From the NCBI RefSeq assembly GCF_009730915.1, contig NC_052479.1:248001-312000 (forward strand): a stretch of DNA of 64,000 bases, in the 5' to 3' direction. Below, piece after piece: positions 1 through 12,978 of this stretch (the stretch's first letter is position 1; each line of letters opens with the position of its first letter). Under the pieces are notes generated by a model that did not search any database, was not told the DNA's origin, and worked only from the letters and a program-made list of their open reading frames with translations. This stretch comes from Dioscorea cayenensis subsp. rotundata. Its lineage: Eukaryota; Streptophyta; Magnoliopsida; Dioscoreales; Dioscoreaceae. A program made the position numbers and the translations under genes.

Positions 1-920
1 GTGAAAACGGATTGCCATGCATTTGAGACGGTGATTGACCGACAGTGCTCTTAGTCGAGCCGGCCATTACTGAATACTTATCAGGTGTCCCCGGGGCGAT
101 AGCTGAATTAGAAGCATGAGAAGGAGAGGCCGGAGCTTCATCGGGCAAATTAACAGTTGTGATATCATGAATGCTAGATCTTCTCTTGTCTTTGCCACCG
201 GAACTAAGCCGAATAAAATACTTCTGAGCATGACTAGCAACCTGAGTAGGAGTCCTGGAAGTGACGAAATTCCTAGAGATATTCCTCCAATCCCCTTTTC
301 CATACTTCTTCAACCCCATTAGAAACCTCCTGCAGTAATAACAATCACTCTCAATCAAACTACTAACAAACACAAGCATTCATTTCATTCAAGAATTGTT
401 TGTCAATCATGAATATTGATTTATTTGATTGCAATTGATGAATAGTTAAAAGAGTATGGAGATTTGAGGACTAACTGATTGATTACCTGTGTTCTTCTTC
501 AGTCCAAGGGACTCCCTTCTTCCTCTCTTGATCGGAAAGACGAGCAGCACCGGATCTCTTCGCACCAACACCATAAGTGTGCTTGAAGCCATCAAAGCCA
601 AAGGAGGTGTCCCAATCCAATGTGAAGGATGAGGAGCCATAACCAGGAGCAGGGATCATCCCTGCTTCAATGTACCTAACATCATGCTCCAAATCTTGGT
701 AATGGCTAATGATATCATCCACTGTCTTGCCAGGGATTTCTGCTGCTACTTGCTCCCATCTATCAGGAATGTTGCTGTCTACTTTGGCAAGTGCATCTTC
801 AAAGAGTTTGTTCTCATCTGGTGTCCAAATCCCACTCCTGCTCTGGCTCAACAACCAATTGGAGTTGCCAAAACAAGCTGAAGATGGAGGGAGAACCTCC
901 ACTCCCCTCCTTGTCATCAT
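1..920 (-). CDS. DIVARICATA-like two-repeat MYB transcription factor (3' part cut off by window start)
   Basis: This is a nuclear DNA-binding factor of the DIVARICATA/R-R-type MYB family. Exon 1 runs 920 to 487 and exon 2 from 329 into the window edge. The join (CACAG at the donor, CTGCAG acceptor) restores the frame [18 protein letters not shown]. The first SANT/MYB repeat (about residues 28-85) begins [16 protein letters not shown] and is followed by the [11 protein letters not shown] linker typical of the family. The second repeat (from about residue 133) begins [10 protein letters not shown] and ends with the diagnostic SHAQKYF motif and [12 protein letters not shown]. The second repeat normally binds an I-box-like GATAAG site. 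The ATG at 920 gives [17 protein letters not shown], as in relatives. The C-terminus lies outside the window. Family assignment is firm; the exact orthologue is not. Confidence 0.95.
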
Positions 921-3061
921 CTTCCCAAAACTTTCAATTTATTGGAATACCAAACTAACACCTTTGCCAATGTACTCACACCTTATATAATATAATAACC
1001 TTCACTTCTTCTTCTTCTTCTACTCCTCCTCCTCCTCCTCCTCCTCCTTCAAAGAATCAGAACAATAAATTGTAGAAGAAGCAGGGAATTTGGAAAAAAA
1101 GGAGAGGTGAGGATTCAATGAACAGAACAACGGAATAACTGAGAGAGATTTTAAGCCATGGGTTGAAAAAAGGTAAAAAGAAAGAAGAAGAAGATGTAGA
1201 TGATGATGATGAACAACTATGATGGATCTCAAGTAAACCAAGATGGAATTTTGCAGTGAAAAAACTAAATAAAAGGTGGAGAATTTCATAACTCATGGTT
1301 CAAATTCATACCTTTGTAGAAGATACCACCAACACCAAAGATCATCATCAACCACAAGAATTCAATAAAATAGCCACCTTTTTTTGCTAACAAAGAAGCA
1401 AAGTAAACAAAGAAGAGAAGTAGAGAGAGAGAGAGATAAGAGTGATGTCTAAATCCCTCTCAATCTATGTATCACTCTCTCTTTCTCCCTTAAATTCAGA
1501 GAGAGATAAAGAGAGAGAGAAAAGAGAGATGGTGGCCTTTAATTGGTTCTTGGTGGAGCTTATGCTCTCAACCATGGAAAGGTCCTCCCTTTCCTGTTTG
1601 TTTAAATGCATAAAAATTTAAAAAATAAATTAAAAAAAAAGTAATATTAAAATTGGTAGAAGCACCACCCATCAATCATGAAGTTAAAGTTCATCCAAAT
1701 TGATTTTTATTTTTATTTTTTTCTCTCTATATATATTTTTATTAATTTAACTTTTCTTTTTTGGCCTTTGTCATGTCATTAGTCCACATGCCAAAAGAGA
1801 TTTGCACAAACTTTAGAAAATATCAGACTGATAAATTAAAACACTTAAAATAAAATGAAACCAAATTAGTACTCATTCATTGGTTTGTTGAGGATTAACA
1901 AAGGTTAGTGCCCATACCTTAATCTTATTCTTTTTTCTTTTTTTTTTTACTACTTAAAAAATAAAAATAAAAATAAAAATTGGGCACATCTTCATGCACA
2001 CTTAGAAACAAAAACAAAGAAAAGGTTACTATTAGATTAGAGATATAGTTATTCTCCCCAAAAATTATGGGTAAGTAAAGGAGATTCAGATTCCAGTATT
2101 CAATTGAAATGGCCAAGAAAAACAAGAAAGAATATATATTTTTTTTTAATAGAAGATTGGAAGAAAAGAAATTTTAATCAAGATTTAATGTAATATAAAG
2201 TTGAAAAAACTAAAACTCAAATCTAATGTCAAAATTGATATTCTTAAAAAAAAAAAAAAATTTCAAAGTTCAAGTTTTTTTTTCTTTTAGAAAATTATAG
2301 CATGGAAAGAAATTAATTTTTTTGAAATAAAGACAAAGAATCTAATAGTTGCAAAAAAGATTCACTTTAGATTTACTCATAAAATACTATTTAAAGTTGA
2401 CATTTTGAATGCATTTTTTCCCCCAAAATTACATTATTAATGGAGTAAATTACGACTTTCGAAGTCAGCAAAAGGCTAAAAAAATTTCAAAGTTTGAATT
2501 TTTTTATAAGTTCATCTTATTATATAGTTTGCATGCGTAAAATTTAAAATAAAAAAAAATACCATTCCAATTCCAATAACTTAATCAAATTAAAATACTT
2601 GAAAAAAAAAAACAGCCCCATTTCAAAACTACGACAAAATTACCAAAAATAAAAAATAATAGCCAGTTAATAATTAGACGCATCTTTAATCTATTGAAGC
2701 TGATTGATGGCAATTGAAAACATTTAAGATTTAAATTCTATTTGGATTGGACTTCAGAGGAACATTATTAATTATCATATCATTTTTCTTTTTTTACAAA
2801 ACAGTTGCAAAAGAAGCCATGGGATGCACAAACAAGGAGTTAGTATCTTCACCCATCTTTACCCAATGAAATCAATCACTCATCAACTGCAAAAGGACCT
2901 TAAGGGGACCAAGTGCCAATTGACCCCAAGGATGTTGGTTAATTATCATTTAGTAAAATTTTTTTTTTTATTTATTTTTTTATTTATTTTTTTTATAAAG
3001 GCAACAAGCGTCGCCCCTCCAAAAATTATCAACAAACAATCTGGTACGGTGATGCACTAGT

Positions 3062-3300
3062 TATAGTAGCTTAATGACCTCTTAAAAATTTATTAACTCA
3101 GTCAAACATAACATATGGCGATTAAGACTATAGATATTTGTGGAATCAAACCAAATTGATAAATTCCTCTGTTATGTATAACAATAAATGAACAATAACT
3201 TTATAATATTTATATAATAGTTTATGATATAAGCACACTATTACAACAGTACTTCCGATCCAAGGATTCGTTTCTAGATCAATCCATTCACTATTATCAT
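3062..3300. repeat. Dispersed repeat, copy 1
   Basis: Degenerate copy of a repeat also present at about 52345-52530 in the same orientation. Shared landmarks, in order, are a GGCTTAATGACC-like start, a TTTATTAACTCGGTCAAACAT-like block, ACATAAGG-like sequence, and an end resembling GATCAGCCCATTCACT. No coding capacity or clear ends were seen, so the class is unknown. Confidence 0.5.
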
Positions 3301-4732
3301 AACGTTGTTAATTATTAATTTTATAAATTTTATTTTATTTGGGTTTGTGATTGAGTGCTTGGAAGTTGGTTCGATGGGTGTCAGTGCCCACATTTGCGGT
3401 CCCCCTAACCATGAGACCAACTGTTTCCCGCCCTTCCCTTCTTGTCCCCAATCCCCATTGCATCCGCTGTATCTTCACAAACAGCAAAAACCAGCATCTG
3501 TTCCTGATGATGACGTGGCCATCTCATTCCTGAATCCTGTGTTTTGTCTGTTTGTTCAATGGGACCCACCTTATGAATTTTTTTTTCCTGTTTGGGATTG
3601 AACAGCTGATCTATTTTCCACATGCTCTTATGGTGTAATGGTAGGGATGATCACTTCCTTAATGGTTCTCTAACTAATTAATAATCACTTTCATTTTATG
3701 TTTACTTTAATAGTTGTACTTACATGGTACTTCATTGACTAGACTTGTTCTTTCTTCTACTTCTTATATAATATAATATATATATATCATAAAATTGGAT
3801 TTATTAGTGAATTTTAGGAATGTCAAATGTTGAATTTAATTTTATCATTTTTTAAAGTTTATGAGAACATGACTTTACTTGTGAAATAATTAAATAAATA
3901 ACTATTATTTGTGTTTTGTAAGTAATTTTTAAAAAAATCTTGTTCATATCAGCAAGAATGAGATGGTGTATTTATATAAATATATAATAATTAAAGAATG
4001 AATTCTAATTGTGAGAATTTCTAGATCATTACGTAATGCTCATTTTTCATTTTTCTCCCAAGAATAGTTTATTTTCTAATTCTCAAGTGTTGATTGCTTA
4101 TGAGAAAAGGTCTTTGAATTTATATAATTTCATAATATTATTTTCTAATATTAGTTCAAATGGGAAAGGAGACAAGGAAAAAAAATTATATATATATATA
4201 TATATATATAGATATATTATAATGAGTATAAAGTTTGACATTCAAATGTTTATAATGGATAGAAAGATTAAAAAAAAAAGGAAAAAAAAAAAGACGCACT
4301 AAGTCTAATTATATATAAAGAAATGATGCATAAATTTGCAAAGTAAAAGGTAAGAAGCCACACCTCCAAATCTTTGAATAAACCAAGAGAAGAAACGTTT
4401 TCTATAATAAAATATAAACATATAAACATTAAACCATACACTTAATTAGTGTCTCTTGCAAACACCATGGGTTGTCAAACTAATGGCTAGCTCTTTACTG
4501 CTATGAGAAGAAATAGATTTTGGTCCCAAGAGAAGAAGTTGAAGAAGAAAACAAATATTATTAAAACAAAAAAAGGGAAAGAAATAAAGAAAAAAAGGGC
4601 TTTGGAGTCTGTGTTTTTGGAAAATAAATAAATAAATAAATAAAAAGGCGAAGAAGAGAACTAGAGAAGAAGAAGAAGAAGAAGAAGAAGTGGGGCTTGG
4701 CACAGCTCAGAATAAAAAAATGGAGGAGAGGA

Positions 4733-4734
<2 letters not shown>

Positions 4735-4770
<36 letters not shown>
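4735..4770. repeat. (ATT)n microsatellite
   Basis: Uninterrupted ATT trinucleotide run of about a dozen units in intergenic DNA. Confidence 0.9.
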
Positions 4771-4771
<1 letters not shown>

Positions 4772-4972
4772 AAAATAAAAAATGGTAAGTGAGGAAATGA
4801 AGAACAAAACGTGCATACTGCCACAACTCTCAATATAATAAATAATATAAAATGGAATAGAATAAATGGTGGATCTGGTGTCAGCCATTGGTTCAATGCC
4901 ACCATGTGATTGGTTCCTAACCTTCAGTATTACTCTTTGGAAACTCACCGGTGCCCTTTCAATTCTCTCTTC

Positions 4973-4975
<3 letters not shown>

Positions 4976-5037
<62 letters not shown>
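4976..5037. repeat. Compound (CT)n(AT)n microsatellite
   Basis: A CT run of about 17 units passes directly into an AT run of about 13 units. Confidence 0.95.
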
Positions 5038-5042
<5 letters not shown>

Positions 5043-5973
5043 ATTTTATCATAGTCCAATTAATATGAAATATAATATGTAATGAAAGATGGACATGTTA
5101 ACAACTGTGAGAATATATAATTTAATAAATAAAATTTTGAAAAAATGAATGATAAATTAAGGGCAGATTGAACTGTCAACATATGAATTTTCTTGGGGGT
5201 ACTTGATTTGGTAGTGTAATGGGAGGACTTGGGAATAGAGAGGAAAACCTCTTTTTTTCCTCTCTATTATTCATTGACCTTTCTTATAAAGGAGGGATGA
5301 GCTGTTGGGGAGGATAGTGACTATGATTTTTATATGCATTTATATAAATATATTATTATATAACAAAATGTACATCTTTATACCAGAAATGACAAATCCT
5401 GCGCTGGAGACGCATCTAAGTATTTTCCAAAAATGGTAAGGAATCCACTCATTACGGGGAAATTTATAATTTAATAATAATAATAATAATATGAGCATCA
5501 CCAATAACAAGTGCAATAATAAGTATAGGTGGCAAGCGTGCATAACCTCCACTAACAAAAAATATAAAGAAGAGAAGAGAAGAGAGAGATGTTTTTTTTT
5601 AAAAAAAAAAAAAAAATTATTCTTTCTACTACTACTACTACTCCAACTCAAAACTGGTCTGCATGAATTGAATTCAATGAGAGCATGACAAACAAGACAA
5701 AGGGGGTCCAGGAACTGCAAATAATTGAATAGGGTTGTTGCCTATTCACTTCCCAACTCCCAAGGAAGCCAGGACAACGCTCAACCAATGAAAAAAATAA
5801 TAAATAAATAAATAAACAAATAAATGAAAAAGAGAAGCCAAACGACAAAAGCAAAGGGAAGAGCATCCCCCTCTATAAAGTTTAGTGCTCTTCCTTTTGT
5901 TTGTTTTTTTTTTCTCGCTTTACTGCACTTTGATAAAGAACCTTTCTCAGGCTTTGGCATTATGGCACACACC

Positions 5974-6016
5974 AACTCATAACTCATAACCCATAACCCA
6001 TAACCCATAACCCATA
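5974..6016. repeat. Heptamer tandem repeat CATAACC
   Basis: Two CATAACT units are followed by four CATAACC units and a partial unit. The 7-bp length and CCCATAA register resemble the plant telomere repeat CCCTAAA, with one position changed and one shifted. It lies just beyond the 3' end of the neighbouring minus-strand gene. Confidence 0.85.
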
Positions 6017-6348
6017 CACGAGATTAATGTTTTACAACTTGAAGAAAAAGTTCTCAACAAAAGGAAACAGAAACAGAAACATCAGCACAGACTTGGATGC
6101 AGGAAATTTTAACAGATTAAATCTATTGTACAAGTGGAACAAGAGGGCATCAATACATCCAAGCCCCTGGCAATGACAAAGTGAAAAAGATACGAATAGA
6201 CATTGATTGGAAGAAGAAGAGATGAACATTGAGACTAATCACATCAATAGAGAACTTAACACCAAGCTAATTGCATTGCCATCACACAAAAATACCGACT
6301 GTACATCTCCGGCCTACACTTTGTAAGGTTACGAACACAGTCGAGTTC

Positions 6349-9300
6349 TTAATACGAGTGATCGTCCATTGCACAAGAAAATACTTTTGGGTACTTTGTG
6401 TCATCACTGTCAAGCCGTTCGTCTGCGTCGGAGCTGCCATGTTCAGATAATCTTTCCCCTGAAGCCACTGATTCGAATGAAGGTATATTCTTAATTATAA
6501 GTCCATGATCACCAGGAAGGTCAGCTTGATTGTTCACCTAAAACACAATGTGATCAGTACTGAGTCAGAAGGGTAAATAAAAATACACATCCGCATCCTA
6601 ACCTAAACCGAAAAAATATAGAGATGATGAAACAACATTAAACTCACATGGATGAAGGCAAGTTTTTCATTTTCTTTGCCAAAGACAGCTGGTAAAACGT
6701 TCATCAAATGCGGACTGGAAGTGATTGGTGTAGAAGCCATTAGCATCCGAAGAGTTTCCCTTGCACTCTTTTCCAATGCAGATTCAGAATTTAGGATAAT
6801 GGGATTTACAACGTTTGGAAGCAAGGGTGGAATAGCCGAGGAAATCGCAGGTCCAGCACTGACAAGGTAACCTTGACCAGAGGAGCAAACATCAATGATT
6901 GGAATATGCACAATAGGATCAGAGATTAAAGGTGTAAAGGTTGGAATTTGTGGCGAAAGTGGTGTTGTAACAAGAACTGGTGCAGTGAATGGCAAGGGAA
7001 ACAGCGACTCATTCAGAAGATTTGGAGGACCCATTGATACTGGCCTCTCGATGACCCCAGTGGACGATCTGGATGAAACCAAGGCCGGGCCTTCAACAGC
7101 TACCAATACTGAAGGGAAAGGTGGTAGAGGTTTAGATTCCAAGGTTGATGACAGACATGAAGTCACGAGGGTAGACCTCACTGGGGTTACACAGGGCGGA
7201 CACCAGCAGTAATAAGGTGACAACTGGGCACCAGGAAAAACATCCCTGGGAATTGGGAGTTGAACTGATAAAGGACTTAAAGAGGCCAGAGGTAGGGATG
7301 GACATGGGATGCTAGATATGCAACATTTCACAGAATCACAGAGTTCTGTGAGCTTCTGATCAACAAAGTGGTCATTTGCAGGCAATGCATCAGTCATGTT
7401 AGAGGCAATATCTGAAGCTGCTGGTCGGCCATTGCCAGTCACAAAGCTAGAATTACCACCTCCACGCCGCCTGATCTTATCCCTCACCGAACTTCTGATT
7501 AAGGATGAGCTTCTGGGCGGTGCATCCTTGAATGTGCTTGATTTTGGACTGAGACTTCCTTGGTGAAGAGAATGTGCTTTTGTGGTATGAGAAACTCCAA
7601 GCCGAAAGCAAGATGACTTAGGAACAGGGGCTAATGCTTGGGGGTCACAGACAGATTCATGTTCGCTGGAAGTGCTCATTATTGAGCTAGTTGATGAAGC
7701 AGCTGAATTAGCTGCTTCTGCAATACCAGTTGATCCATGAAAATACGCCTGAAGATGTGTGGCAAAAGAAGCTAGACGTGACTCGGAGACACCAGAAAGA
7801 TGTGCTAATGATGGCCTCCTTAACAACAAATCTTTCATCTGCCATGCAGAAGCAGAAAGAATGAAAATCCACAAGGAAAAGACATATATACTATATAAGT
7901 ACAAAAAGAAGGCAGCATTATCACAATAGACTTGGAACTTTTCAAATAAAATATACAATCACAAACAATCTCATAAAAATGAACCCGAGACATAACCACC
8001 TGCAGTATACAAACCTGTGATGAGGTTCTAAAGGACTGTTCTAACATGTCTAAGACATTCAACAAACAAGCGAGACAAGCACTCAGATAATGAGGAGCAT
8101 CATTGAAGTAAATCAACGCAATACCGAGGTAGAAAAAGTGAAAAAAAAAAAAAACATCACATTGAACAATTTCATATAAAACAAACCTTTGTAAGTAGCC
8201 GCATTCCTTCTGATTTTGACTTCTCAGAGCACCAGAAATACAAAGAGCCAGACCCTGGGAGGTTTATTAGAAATGACCGGCCAGACCTGTCTGCTGAAAT
8301 TTCTTCAATAGCCACAGCTGGGCTCTCAGAAATGCTGCTCACTACAGCTAGTTTACTGATACAACCATCATCACCAAAAAATGATATGCACATGTTGGAT
8401 GAAGGCAAGAGAGTCAGGTTAAGATGTCCCCTGTAGAAAGAAAAACGATAGACATAAAATGCCTCAGAAAAGCCTTCAAAATATAGAAAACAAGAAGAGC
8501 ACTTGACTGGAAAAAAAAAACACAAACAAAATGAAACAAATTAAAACTCAAGAAGGTCATTGTCAATATTACTTTGCAGAGCAAAAACAGACTTGACACC
8601 ATCAATAGCAATTCTAAGGGTTTCATAGTAATCATAAGAATGAACTGATCAATGTACTCTTAAAAAGACAAAAATGTACATGAAGTCTAGAGAAATGCTG
8701 AGATTAAGAGTACTTATGTTGGTTCGATTGGAAAGTTCCAAGGGTAAGTAGCCAGATTAAAATCACTGGTTTTGAGAATTTAACTCACAATTAGAATCCT
8801 AATCAGTGACCATAAAAAATAACCAGCCCAAATTCAGCCTGAAAGCAACAATATAGTTGTTGGCTGAAAACAAAATGAATTCACTATCTGGAAGCAGTAA
8901 GGATGCAATCAAAGTGATCCATCTTATTTTTCATCATAACATGCTTTCATTGTTATCAAGCAACATTTTGGAAGAGAAATATTACTATAGGCAAACACTA
9001 TAAGTTCACATATTTTGTTTTTAAATAGACAATGCAGCAAAACAATAATACCAAATAAACACACTCTACCAACAAAATTATGGATATGAATGCTGATAAT
9101 ATCTATATAAGGGCCTAGAGAAGCAATAGAAAATGAAATCGATCCTTTTTTTTCTAACTGAAGTAGATTATACAGTGGCAGCATACAATACATATTCACT
9201 GATAATAGAAAACAAATGATTATAGACAAACACTTGTCAGGCCATGTTCCCAAAATGCTACTTATAATATGTTTCTACAAAGGGTGTGGTCAACCATAAT

Positions 9301-12300
9301 TTGGCAGAGTAGAAGTTGGAAGGTGAAGAACAAATCCAACGCTTCTTCTCGTCACCTGAATAAAGCATATGATGTTTTTATTTAGATTTGCAGGCACATC
9401 ACATCAATGAGGCATGCAATAATATTCTGCGTGCATGGATAAATCAAATTCATAATACACCCAGGTTAATTTTTCCAATGATAATGCAGTAGCGAAAAAG
9501 AGCTTTAGGACATCCAAAAGATTTGACATCATGCTACAAAACCATAAGGAACCCATCAAAATCACATAATAACAGCTTAAATTTATATCAAAGCAAAACA
9601 ATATGAGCAATATAAAAAATTCGCAAGTAGCTAACCCAAGGCATGAAACCAGTACACTGTATTGGTATCCTTCAACAAAATACGGACATTAAAAATACTA
9701 TAATCTGAAGACACAACATCTCACATGTTTGCTTCTAAATAGGATGTAACCTCTATCAATTAAACATTAGTCGTGATGAATTTGTCAGATTAATTTCCCA
9801 AGCTAATACTCTGTCCATTGGAGGTAGCAAGCATAGTGGGCCACTGGCCAATCTCAAAGAAGCATGCTGCATCAAATCACTCATCATAAAGACATAGAAC
9901 CATCTGGTACAATAAATAGAAATAAAATAAAATAACTTCACCAAACAAAACTAAAGTGAATTATACAAAAGCCAATGAAACAAGTGGCAACTAAAGACAA
10001 CTGTGTATATAATATAATTAATTCACTCCTTCCAATTGCTGTCTCATTAATTACATAACTAATAATGGTTCTGCTTGCATATGAGGACCAGGAGTTTCAT
10101 AAAAACAAGCAGAGCAAATATCACAAGGATATCGGAGACTACCTTTCTTTCCCTCATATTCAGAGATCATAAGAGAACATCATTCAGCAACTTCACCTAC
10201 AAATCAAAAGACATTTATTTGGAAAGATGCGCAGTATTGTTACTAATAGAAGTTGATACTAGGAAGCCTGTAATCTTCAGTAAGCAACTCACAGGGATGC
10301 ACTTTTAATCAAGGTATATAGGGCACAAAGTTAACAATATTATGGTGCCCTTGGCAATAGTTGCAGACTATTCAAACAACCATTCAAATAGCTAATAACA
10401 TCAGCGCATGTCCTAAGCACTTATAACTAATAGTATGTTTGTCACAAGGTCAACACAAAATGAAACTCAAATAAAGTTAAACACCGAGCAACAGAAATTA
10501 ACATTTAACAAATATGAACAGAACAAATTTTCAGCTATAATACCAAGCCAATCACATTGAAAAGTATCAAACTGATTCCATAATTCAGTTTTCAAAATGT
10601 GCTAAGACCTAAGAAGGGAACACAACGACCAATCAAATGGTTAATGGAGAATGCAGTTAATTGCACCATCCTAGCTATGTGCCAATAAATACCAAATCTT
10701 TATGTCTAAAATCAACGGTGTCAATTTGGCAAGTTCATGTAGTTAACTATTTTCATAAAAACACAATCAAAATCATTAAGGTAAGGAACCAGTTGCAAGC
10801 AGTGAATGACTCAAAATATGTTCCTACTATGTTATATTAATCGAAACAAATGCAGAATGATATGAGATGAGTTCTAAAATTTAAAAGCTCATCCATTGAC
10901 CCATTAATATGGTACAATAGTCATCAGCAGCCAAAAGTAAAAAAAGTATTTTAAGAAACGGTAGAATAAAATTAATAAAAAAAAAATCCTTGAGAAGTAT
11001 GAACTTTTGAAATGAAGTTGTTTATGCCTGCCACTAGACAGAAATTATATTTTCTTCTAAATATTAGCAACACCAAACACAAAATAACAATAACAATAAT
11101 TAAATCAGCAACAACAGCAACAACAAGAATCAAAAGAAACAATATTCTTTAATTCAGTAGCAATAGAAGATGACTTCAGTATGGGCATTCAGTAGTGGTC
11201 TTTAGTCTCATTCTCTTGTTATTAATTGGTGTTAGCTGAAAGTTCTTGATTCCATAACAAATATGTCTTAATGGAAATGTATTTATGAGATTACCATGGC
11301 CTAACTTAGAAGTGAAAATTAATGTTTTCTGCTTCATAAGGAGTAGTGTGAGCATAACCACTGATGTCCAAGAACAATAATGGTAGTGATCTATCAACTG
11401 CCCCAGTATAAACTGATGTGATAAGGAGCAAAGGAATATCCTACTAGAGAACATCACTTGTTGACTGTTCTTAAGAAAAGAAAAAAAAATTCCGCTCCAT
11501 TTCATGTGTATCTATTCTTCTCCTCTGTCTATACCAAACATGTCTGATGAAAGAAGAATTTAATACAAAGTAGGTCTTCTATTTGTGTTTACACTGATTA
11601 ATTATGATATAGAGATGCTTACTAATAGCTTAAAAAGATAAAAACAGAATTACTGCAACCAATCCAACAATTATATGCACAGGGATTCTCCTTAGAGACA
11701 AGCATGTAAACAATCATCCAAATGTACAAAATGGAAAATTAAAAACTAAAAATGAGACAAACAATTAGATGGAATGATGAGATGGAATGTATCTTTACTG
11801 GTTTATTTTCATCACATGGAAAAAAAGAAAAATGAAGGAAAATATTCATATAATATTGTAAAAATCGACTTGAACTACCTTATAGAAGTCGGACATAGAT
11901 GGCTCCCTTGCTTCTTGATCTTTCCCACACGGATCGAAACCAAAGGAACGCAGAGACACCTCGCAAGCATCCCAATCTCCGATGCTTCAAAATGCTGCGC
12001 AAAAATCAAAAGTCAGAAGCAGAGAAATAAATAGGCACAAGGAGAAGACCAAGATGAGTGAAGAATAATTGCAAACCTGGCTTAGATGCGCCATGAGCTG
12101 GTACTCTGCAACGCCGCTTGAAACGTTGAGCTTCAGCATAGGATTCATCCTTTCATCAGCACGGCAAGCACCAAGAACCTGGGAATCCAAAGCTCGAAGC
12201 CACTGCAAAACCCCGTTCTCCAGATCCCCCCGATCAAGCAGCAGATCGGAATCCCCCTCGTTCTGAAGAGCATCTCTGAGCCTCAGGGTGAGAGAAGCCG

Positions 12301-12418
12301 GCAAACCTCTTCCATCCATCTCCCTGGATTCTTCGGAGGAATCACCACCCGAAGCCTGATCCACACGATCGGAGCCCTCATCGCCATCACTCAGACCATT
12401 TCTCTGACGAACCATCAC
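6349..12418 (-). CDS. Conserved plant protein of unknown function, 693 aa, five exons; possible PH/PRU-like domain
   Basis: I do not recognise a named family. Exons read 12418-12077, 11994-11879, 8430-8187, 7838-6648 and 6537-6349. All junctions are GT-AG and the frame stays open for 2082 nt. Residues 1-152 are acidic, then helical (DLENGVLQWLRALDSQVLG). Residues 153-235 alternate strand-like segments with ISFFGDDGC and end GRSFLINLPGSGSLYFWC plus a helix (GMRLLTKMKDLLLRR). This order resembles the PH-like Pru domain of RPN13, which is inference. Exon 4 (residues 235-631) is rich in Ser and Pro, with a basic patch RSSVRDKIRRRGGG, and looks largely disordered. A CCCTA telo-box motif lies near 12469 in the 5' leader. 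Gene structure is well supported; function is open. Confidence 0.85.
8431..11878 (-). other. Long intron 2 of the unknown gene
   Basis: Intron of about 3.4 kb between the second and third exons. No convincing internal exon, RNA gene or element was found; the reading frames here are short and lack recognisable protein features. Confidence 0.75.
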
Positions 12419-12978
12419 AAATCCCTAGAAATTCGCTGAGAAATCGCACGAACCAATCCCGATCTAGAAACCCTAGGCTTCTCCGATGAAAGATTCTTTG
12501 TTTCGAGAGAAGTCGGGCGAACGATGTAGAGGGAGACGTCGTCCAATAAGCTTGCTCTGTCGGCGATGAAGAGAGCGAAAGCGGAGAACGAGATGGGATC
12601 GAGTGGGCTATTTATAGACGCTTCCCGGATTTGTTGTGATTTCTCCGCTTTTGTTTAATAAATTTTGGAGTCCGTTTCGTTTTCCTTGTATAGTTGTATG
12701 TGCTTCTAAATTATATCTTTTGTAACATAAATATCTCTTATTAAATTAGACTACATATGGTTTGCAAAAAAATAAAAATTGTAGGATAAGTCCAGAACTC
12801 TATTACAATTATTACAATAATCAATTACATGTGTGGTAAGATCTTCGTTCATGAGGCCCAAATATTTTGCTGTTGTCAGTGAATGCATAGATGAATCTTT
12901 ACTTTTCACAAATACAAACGTTTTGGCATTAAATGGCCTGTATATGATTGGCTAGAAAGCATGAAAGCAAGAAGAAAA
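12419..12978. other. Spacer: 5' leader/promoter of the unknown gene and 3' UTR of PXN
   Basis: The first 200 bases are GC-richer, with a telo-box (AAACCCTA near 12468), and look like the 5' leader and promoter of the gene read leftwards. The remainder is AT-rich and should hold the PXN 3' UTR. No other gene was seen. Confidence 0.7.

Larger units (their letters stand above)
921..6348. other. Intergenic, AT-rich, microsatellite-rich
   Basis: No gene is supported here. Near the MYB gene there is a TCC repeat (1022-1050) and GA-rich tracts (1424-1440, 1495-1530) that could be GAGA-type promoter DNA, perhaps with a 5' UTR intron whose donor would lie near 1312. Further on are a TA tract near 4186-4213, poly-A/T runs and the separately listed repeats. 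The segment from about 6010 to 6348 is probably the 3' UTR of the next minus-strand gene. Confidence 0.7.
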
